Assembly: GCA_021836665.1 (NCBI GenBank)
Contig: JAKBHQ010000075.1
Coordinates: 1-13,485, forward strand
Reading direction: 5' to 3'
From: Thermoplasmata archaeon
GTDB lineage: Bacteria > Actinomycetota > Acidimicrobiia > Acidimicrobiales > Acidimicrobiaceae
Length of the DNA: 13,485 nucleotides
The notes beneath the pieces are model-generated. The model did no database searches and was not told where the DNA came from. It worked only from the letters and a program-made list of their open reading frames with translations. Position numbers and translations under genes: made by a program. This document shows positions 9,229 to 13,485 of this stretch, piece after piece; position 1 is the first letter of the stretch, and each line of letters begins with the position of its first letter.

Positions 9229-12200
9229 TCAAGTTGCTGACCTGACCTTATCGATGAACCATTGCAACAGTCGTTGATAACCCTGGCCGCGGGTCGTTTC
9301 ACGGTGAATTTGGAGGTGAAGGAGTGCCGCCTCTTCCGCCTCGGCACCTTGATTGGCAAGAAATTCCCCAAGAGGACACCCGCCTGAAGAAGATTCGCCC
9401 CATGATTCTTCGTGATGAGAGGCACTCAGAAGATATGTAAGAGCTCCGAGATAAGTCTGGATCTGACCATTTTGCACGGGGAAGACAAACCCGCCCACCC
9501 AATCAGGTACGGTTTCGGGGGGCATTGGAAATGCCAAGTGGAAGCCCTGCGCTAAGGGAGCGCCGAGGAACACGGCTGCTTCGAGCATTCCCAGATCCTC
9601 AAGTCCCTCAACTATAAGATCGCGTCCAAATTCCCGTCCCAACTGGGTTAGTCTGCCCAGCAAAGTTAGAGTTTGAAGCGGGGAGGTATATAGTTGGGCT
9701 GTCATTCCCCTATCAATCTTGATGATGTCGAATGGCAGATTTGCAAACTCTAGGATACTGCTGTATCCAGAACCCAAGTCGTCCATTGCAAGCCTTGTAC
9801 CCAGCTCTATGAGACCCTCAACGACTCCCATTTGGCGGTTATCCTCCATCCGATGGGTCTCAAGGAGCTCCAGAGTTAGCCTGCTTGGTGAGATGCTGCG
9901 ATAGTTGAGTGCATCACGAACCCAAACTTTGAATTCGGGGTCCATTAAAGCTGCAGCCGGAACCTTCAAGGATACACCTGAGACCAACCCATTCTCCTCC
10001 CAACGCTTCATCCACGTCAGTACTTGGTCGAGACCCTCCCTGAATAGTCTCACTAAGCCGGTGTCTCCTATTAGCGGAAGAAATACGTTAGGTGGTATTA
10101 GTAAGTCATCTTTGGTTCTCAGTCGAGCTAACGCCTCAAAGTTGACCACAGAAGCTTCCCTCAGATCGACGATCGGCTGCATGTACATCTGCAACCCACC
10201 ATTGAAAAGCTCACTATTGTACTGTTGAACAAGACCCGGAGTTACGATTGGTACCCGACTAAAACTCTCAAGGTGGTCTTTAATCTCCAGCCAACGTCTC
10301 TGCAAGCCCTGGATAAATTGGCGCATTAGATTTGACTCAAACTGGTTGGGAAACGCGCCGAGCAGTTCAATTACCGACTCAACTTGACGCTGACCAGAAA
10401 AGGTCGGTATCACCGCCACGCTACGAACGCCCAATTCGATCAATCTCTCGACTTGATCTGTACTGTTTTCTTCGCCTTCCAAGCTTGCCAAACTTGATGT
10501 CCTACCACTACCCCAGGCCCTAGCGAGCGTTGAGGAGTGCCATGTCGCCGTTTCCTGGGCACCGTCAGTCTCCAAGCGGTTCAAGGCGGAGACAATTTCT
10601 TCCCCGATTTTCCCCTTGACACGAAATGCTCGAAACTGACCATCAGAATCACGCGACCAAATTGCTACGGCCAAAATTCCTGGCAGGCCGGAGAGAACTT
10701 CCAACTCTGCGGATTCAGCCTCGTCCCATGAAGTCGCGACATCGGGCATGGATCGCTGAAGGACCGATCCATATGCGCTGCTGGTAACTTGCATCGCGTG
10801 TAATTGTGCCTGAACGTCCTCATTCAATCTGCTTTCACAGGCGAGAACTAGCCGGAACTTGCTACGTGGATCTATCTGCAGATGAGCCAGCTGCAAATTC
10901 AATAGGCTTCGGTAGAGAGAAAAAGCCCTCATCATGAGGGATGCGTCCACTCCAACCAAAGCGTGAACAAAACCCAAGCGATATGCTCGATTGAGAAGCT
11001 GTGATTGAGTCGTGGCATCTGAAAGGACGAACTTGAAATGTTCGGCCTGAGAATTCTTCAGACTCTCCATTTCGGAAACGCTCAAGCTGGACAGGATCGC
11101 CTGGGCACTATCTTCAAGGGCAAGTCCCGCATAGAACTTGTCAACAAACTCAATACTTGCATTGCTACAAGAAGTTTGGATACCCTCCAAGAGTCCAATT
11201 GATTCTTCCCCGAACGGATCAAAGCTCTGGTCGAAATCTGGCGGTGCAAATGCATTTGATCCCATCTGCCACCACGTTGACCTGTTTCCCTTGGTAGCTT
11301 TCGCCCGATATAAAGCCATATCCGCCTGACGGAGTAGGGTCTCACAATCCGTGGCATCCAAGGGATAGACCGCTAAACCTAAGCTCATCTCTATCTCAAC
11401 GTGGCAGCCCGGCGCAACTTCAAAGGGAGCCTCCACCGCCTGATGCAGGCGGTGCAACACAGATTCCATCTGGTAGCGCGCATCATCCTGCCCGGTACTC
11501 TCAAAAACGATTACAAACTCGTCGCCCCCAAGTCGGGCCAACAGGTCGCCCGTTCTAAGCCGAAGTCTCAGCCTTCCGGCTAGATTTTGCAGTACTACGT
11601 CGCCGGCTTGGTGACCCCAAGTGTCGTTTACCATCTTAAAGTCGTCGAGATCGAGCATTCCGACGGCAACGACAAAGTTGTTCCTTTTGGCTGATTCGAG
11701 AACCCCCGGTAGATAGTCATCAAGTTTGTGCCTGTTAGGTAGGCCGGTCAGCGAGTCGTGAAATGCCTGGTACTCAACCTGTTCGTGGAGCTTCTTAGCC
11801 TGGTCTATTGCGTCAAGTCGATCGAGTCCGATCGAAATACTCTTGGCTACTTCGCCAAGGATGTCCTTAACGGTTTGGCTTACCGTGGCCTCAGGCTGAA
11901 AGCAGGTAGTCAATACCGCCCAGTTCTGGCCATTGCGAAGAATTGGAAAGGTCACCGATGAGGAACGTCCTTGATCCTTTTCAGCTTCGACGTACCCTTG
12001 GATTTCAATTTCAACCGCCAGTTCGGATCGACCACCGAGAGTCTGATTCGATCCACTTTCACCATGGTTCTCATTAGCTGCTCGGTCACTCGTCGCAAAG
12101 CTCGTAGGCGAGACATCCATGTACTCTACATCGCCGACGGCGGCAATGAGATTGAATCGCGCAGCCGTCTCTGGACGCCCAATCCAGGAGAGTGGAACTC

Positions 12201-12963
12201 CTAGAATTTCTACAATCCTCGCACAGACCTGGTTCATAAAGTCCGTTTGATCATTCGCCAAAACAACCGCAGAATTAACCTCAGCCAAAAGGAAATTGAC
12301 CTTGACGAGTTCCTGACTCCTGCTGACTTCCGCCTTTAGGCGAGCATTGAGGTCTAGCACCTCAAAGGTTCGCAGGCCTAGATTATCGTTCATCTCTGTA
12401 ATCGAATTGACCAACACCGCGCTGACAGACGCATTAGTCTCGGTGAATTCCTCGACGCCGATACCACCCTGGCATGCCATAATCTCCTTTGCCAGCCGAC
12501 TATCGACCTCAATGATGTGATGCAGCAGCCACTTTGCCAAAAATGTCGTCACATGCAGCGCAACGTCATCCGGACTTTCGTCGGCTAGACCTTGGGAGCG
12601 GTCAATGAAGTTGATGAAACTCTGATGGGCTTTCAGATGCATCTTCTTGTGAGAGGGAGTAATCGGCCACTTCCTCATCATCTCTTCTTCAGTCCCAAAG
12701 TGGTATCGCGTATATTTTGAAAGCTCCATCAAATTGGTCTGCAAGATGACAGCTGAAACCGATTCAGATTGTGACGTTACGAGGTTGTTGAAGATCTGGA
12801 CAAGCCGCTGATGCTGCCGATCGACGATGCCAATTCCAACTTCCAGGTCACTACCCCAGTTGATTATTGGCCTGGCTTCAAAGTCGGGCACAGTTGAAAT
12901 ACGATAAATTGATCCGCTAGCATCACTTGATCGGTCGGTCCACCGTCTTCCCTCCTCATTCAT
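9229..12963 (-). CDS. Hemerythrin-GAF-GGDEF-globin-GAF-EAL c-di-GMP protein
   Basis: A soluble 1244-residue multidomain signalling protein with no membrane helix. Bacteriohemerythrin (34-162) has all seven diiron ligands: H51, H88, E92, H109, H113, H149 and D154. A coiled-coil-like linker leads to GAF (about 223-388). GGDEF (395-565) has DSLTGLPNR, metal residue D438, N446, the signature GGDEF at 479-483 and an I-site R470-x-x-D473, so cyclase activity with product inhibition is expected. A globin-coupled-sensor domain (about 590-735) has proximal H667 in RLGFVHALVG and a candidate distal B10 tyrosine Y611, 56 residues earlier as in that family. A GAF-like region spans 750-900. EAL (910-1155) keeps E943, E1032, D1061/D1062, K1082, E1119 and Q1139, but the usual metal-binding Asn is K1000. 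The tail (1165-1244) has C1196 and H1216-x3-H1220 like CZB domains. ATG is the only possible start after an in-frame TAA near 13017, but the GGAGGAGGG lies 14 bases upstream, unusually far. Confidence 0.93.
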   Translation of the reverse strand: MNEEGRRWTDRSSDASGSIYRISTVPDFEARPIINWGSDLEVGIGIVDRQHQRLVQIFNNLVTSQSESVSAVILQTNLMELSKYTRYHFGTEEEMMRKWPITPSHKKMHLKAHQSFINFIDRSQGLADESPDDVALHVTTFLAKWLLHHIIEVDSRLAKEIMACQGGIGVEEFTETNASVSAVLVNSITEMNDNLGLRTFEVLDLNARLKAEVSRSQELVKVNFLLAEVNSAVVLANDQTDFMNQVCARIVEILGVPLSWIGRPETAARFNLIAAVGDVEYMDVSPTSFATSDRAANENHGESGSNQTLGGRSELAVEIEIQGYVEAEKDQGRSSSVTFPILRNGQNWAVLTTCFQPEATVSQTVKDILGEVAKSISIGLDRLDAIDQAKKLHEQVEYQAFHDSLTGLPNRHKLDDYLPGVLESAKRNNFVVAVGMLDLDDFKMVNDTWGHQAGDVVLQNLAGRLRLRLRTGDLLARLGGDEFVIVFESTGQDDARYQMESVLHRLHQAVEAPFEVAPGCHVEIEMSLGLAVYPLDATDCETLLRQADMALYRAKATKGNRSTWWQMGSNAFAPPDFDQSFDPFGEESIGLLEGIQTSCSNASIEFVDKFYAGLALEDSAQAILSSLSVSEMESLKNSQAEHFKFVLSDATTQSQLLNRAYRLGFVHALVGVDASLMMRAFSLYRSLLNLQLAHLQIDPRSKFRLVLACESRLNEDVQAQLHAMQVTSSAYGSVLQRSMPDVATSWDEAESAELEVLSGLPGILAVAIWSRDSDGQFRAFRVKGKIGEEIVSALNRLETDGAQETATWHSSTLARAWGSGRTSSLASLEGEENSTDQVERLIELGVRSVAVIPTFSGQRQVESVIELLGAFPNQFESNLMRQFIQGLQRRWLEIKDHLESFSRVPIVTPGLVQQYNSELFNGGLQMYMQPIVDLREASVVNFEALARLRTKDDLLIPPNVFLPLIGDTGLVRLFREGLDQVLTWMKRWEENGLVSGVSLKVPAAALMDPEFKVWVRDALNYRSISPSRLTLELLETHRMEDNRQMGVVEGLIELGTRLAMDDLGSGYSSILEFANLPFDIIKIDRGMTAQLYTSPLQTLTLLGRLTQLGREFGRDLIVEGLEDLGMLEAAVFLGAPLAQGFHLAFPMPPETVPDWVGGFVFPVQNGQIQTYLGALTYLLSASHHEESWGESSSGGCPLGEFLANQGAEAEEAALLHLQIHRETTRGQGYQRLLQWFIDKVRSAT

Positions 12964-13012
12964 GGCCTGAAATCCAACCCTCCTCCACCCTCTGTAAAAA
13001 AGCCAACGCCGA

Positions 13013-13030
13013 ACTTAATCGGAGTTAAGT
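13013..13030. promoter_or_regulatory. Palindrome in the leader of the c-di-GMP gene, candidate operator
   Basis: ACTTAA (13013-13018) and TTAAGT (13025-13030) form a perfect 18-bp inverted repeat with a six-base centre. It lies 50-67 bp upstream of the start codon and about 20-40 bp downstream of the transcription start predicted from the proposed promoter, a usual place for a repressor site. The binding protein is unknown. Confidence 0.35.
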
Positions 13031-13058
13031 GGACAAATTCAGTGCCACAGGCATCATA

Positions 13059-13088
13059 ATTATGTCACACTAAGACCGAAATACTCAA
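13059..13088 (-). promoter_or_regulatory. Candidate sigma-70 type promoter of the c-di-GMP gene
   Basis: On the minus strand a TTGAGT -35 element (13088-13083) and a CATAAT -10 element (13064-13059) are separated by 18 bp. They match the consensus at four and five of six positions. Transcription would start near 13052, giving a leader of about 90 bases. The -10 is part of a perfect ten-base palindrome, CATAATTATG (13055-13064). Confidence 0.45.
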
Positions 13089-13278
13089 TGCGATTATCGA
13101 CTCGAATTCCGGGAAACCTAAGGGTCGGGCAGCTATTCAGGATCCGTCAAGCCGTTGGAAAACTTACTCACATTTCGGAACGAATATGCACTTTGTGAAG
13201 ACCTACGGACCATAGGCAGCCACCGAGGAGCACGAAGATGGAGGAGAAACAGTTTATAAAATTTGAACTGGACATTTA
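13089..13278. other. Spacer between tRNA-Pro and the c-di-GMP gene promoter
   Basis: No gene is supported. A minus-strand frame reading 13327-13133 begins inside the tRNA and is an artefact. No clear intrinsic terminator follows the tRNA; the best I see is a weak AACTG/CAGTT pairing near 13250-13270. Confidence 0.4.
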
Positions 13279-13356
13279 TGGTCGGGCTGCCGGGATTTGA
13301 ACCCGGGACCTCTTGACCCCCAGTCAAGCACGCTAACCAAGCTGCGCCACAGCCCG
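13279..13356 (-). tRNA. tRNA-Pro (anticodon GGG), CCA encoded
   Basis: On the minus strand the gene folds as a full cloverleaf. The acceptor stem is CGGGCTG (13356-13350) with CAGCCCG (13289-13283). The anticodon stem CTTGA/TCAAG holds the loop CTGGGGG, giving anticodon GGG for CCC codons. The T arm is CCGGG-TTCAAAT-CCCGG. Discriminator A is at 13282 and CCA is encoded at 13281-13279. The CGG 5' start and the CTTGACTGGGGGTCAAG anticodon arm are typical of bacterial tRNA-Pro. Confidence 0.97.
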
Positions 13357-13485
13357 AGATGTATGATGCTAGTTAGCCCTCAACCTTAGATCGGCTCGAT
13401 TCAGCCTGAAAACACTTTCACAAGCCAAATTTGAGCGGTTCCGTGAACTCAAATCGATACAGTCGACGTTCCTAGACGTGGTGAA
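13357..13485. other. Upstream region of tRNA-Pro
   Basis: This 129-bp edge should hold the tRNA-Pro promoter on the minus strand. A TTTTCA...TAAGGT pair with an 18-bp spacer, about 35 bp before the tRNA, is a weak candidate. No gene is visible. Confidence 0.25.

Noticed and set aside
13133..13327. A 64-codon minus-strand frame beginning MTGGQEVPGSNPGSP
   Set aside because: It starts inside the tRNA-Pro gene; this peptide is the familiar false translation of a tRNA anticodon and T arm.

Overview
The window looks like a chromosomal stretch from a bacterium of intermediate base composition, with G+C near one half by eye. The C-terminal tail of the first gene has the style of actinobacterial APC permeases. 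A soluble dual oxygen-sensor c-di-GMP protein next to a peroxide and D-hydroxyacid enzyme set would suit an aerobic or microaerobic actinobacterium, perhaps an Acidimicrobiia-type iron oxidiser. That placement is inference and weak. I see no insertion sequence, phage gene, CRISPR array or plasmid feature.

Layout. On the plus strand come the last 131 codons of an APC-type amino-acid/organic-cation permease (1-395), a 489-bp gap, full-length catalase-peroxidase katG from a GTG start (885-3077), a 610-bp gap, and an AdhP-type zinc alcohol dehydrogenase (3688-4701) followed by a strong stem-loop (4710-4750). After a further gap without a convincing gene, the minus strand carries three genes in a row, read from right to left: a 1244-residue c-di-GMP protein (12963-9229), a small four-helix membrane protein with a four-cysteine loop (9115-8534), and a 970-residue FAD/Fe-S D-2-hydroxyacid dehydrogenase of the Dld-II/YdiJ type from a TTG start (8386-5474). 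Upstream of the c-di-GMP gene, also on the minus strand, is a tRNA-Pro (anticodon GGG) with encoded CCA.

The most remarkable object is the 1244-residue protein. In order it holds a complete bacteriohemerythrin domain with all seven diiron ligands, a GAF domain, a GGDEF domain with intact active site and I-site, a globin-coupled-sensor haem domain, a second GAF-like region, an EAL domain in which the usual metal-binding Asn is Lys, and a Cys/His tail resembling the CZB zinc-binding fold. Two unrelated O2-binding chemistries (non-haem diiron and haem) on one c-di-GMP chain, plus a possible zinc site, make it a candidate multi-input oxygen/redox sensor.

How the genes may work together is inference. 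The dehydrogenase would feed electrons from D-lactate or a similar D-2-hydroxyacid into the respiratory chain, AdhP would interconvert short-chain alcohols and aldehydes, KatG would remove peroxide made by aerobic respiration, and the c-di-GMP protein would adjust lifestyle to oxygen. The three minus-strand genes are separated by 113 and 147 bp, with a hairpin in each downstream gap, so common transcription is possible but not shown.
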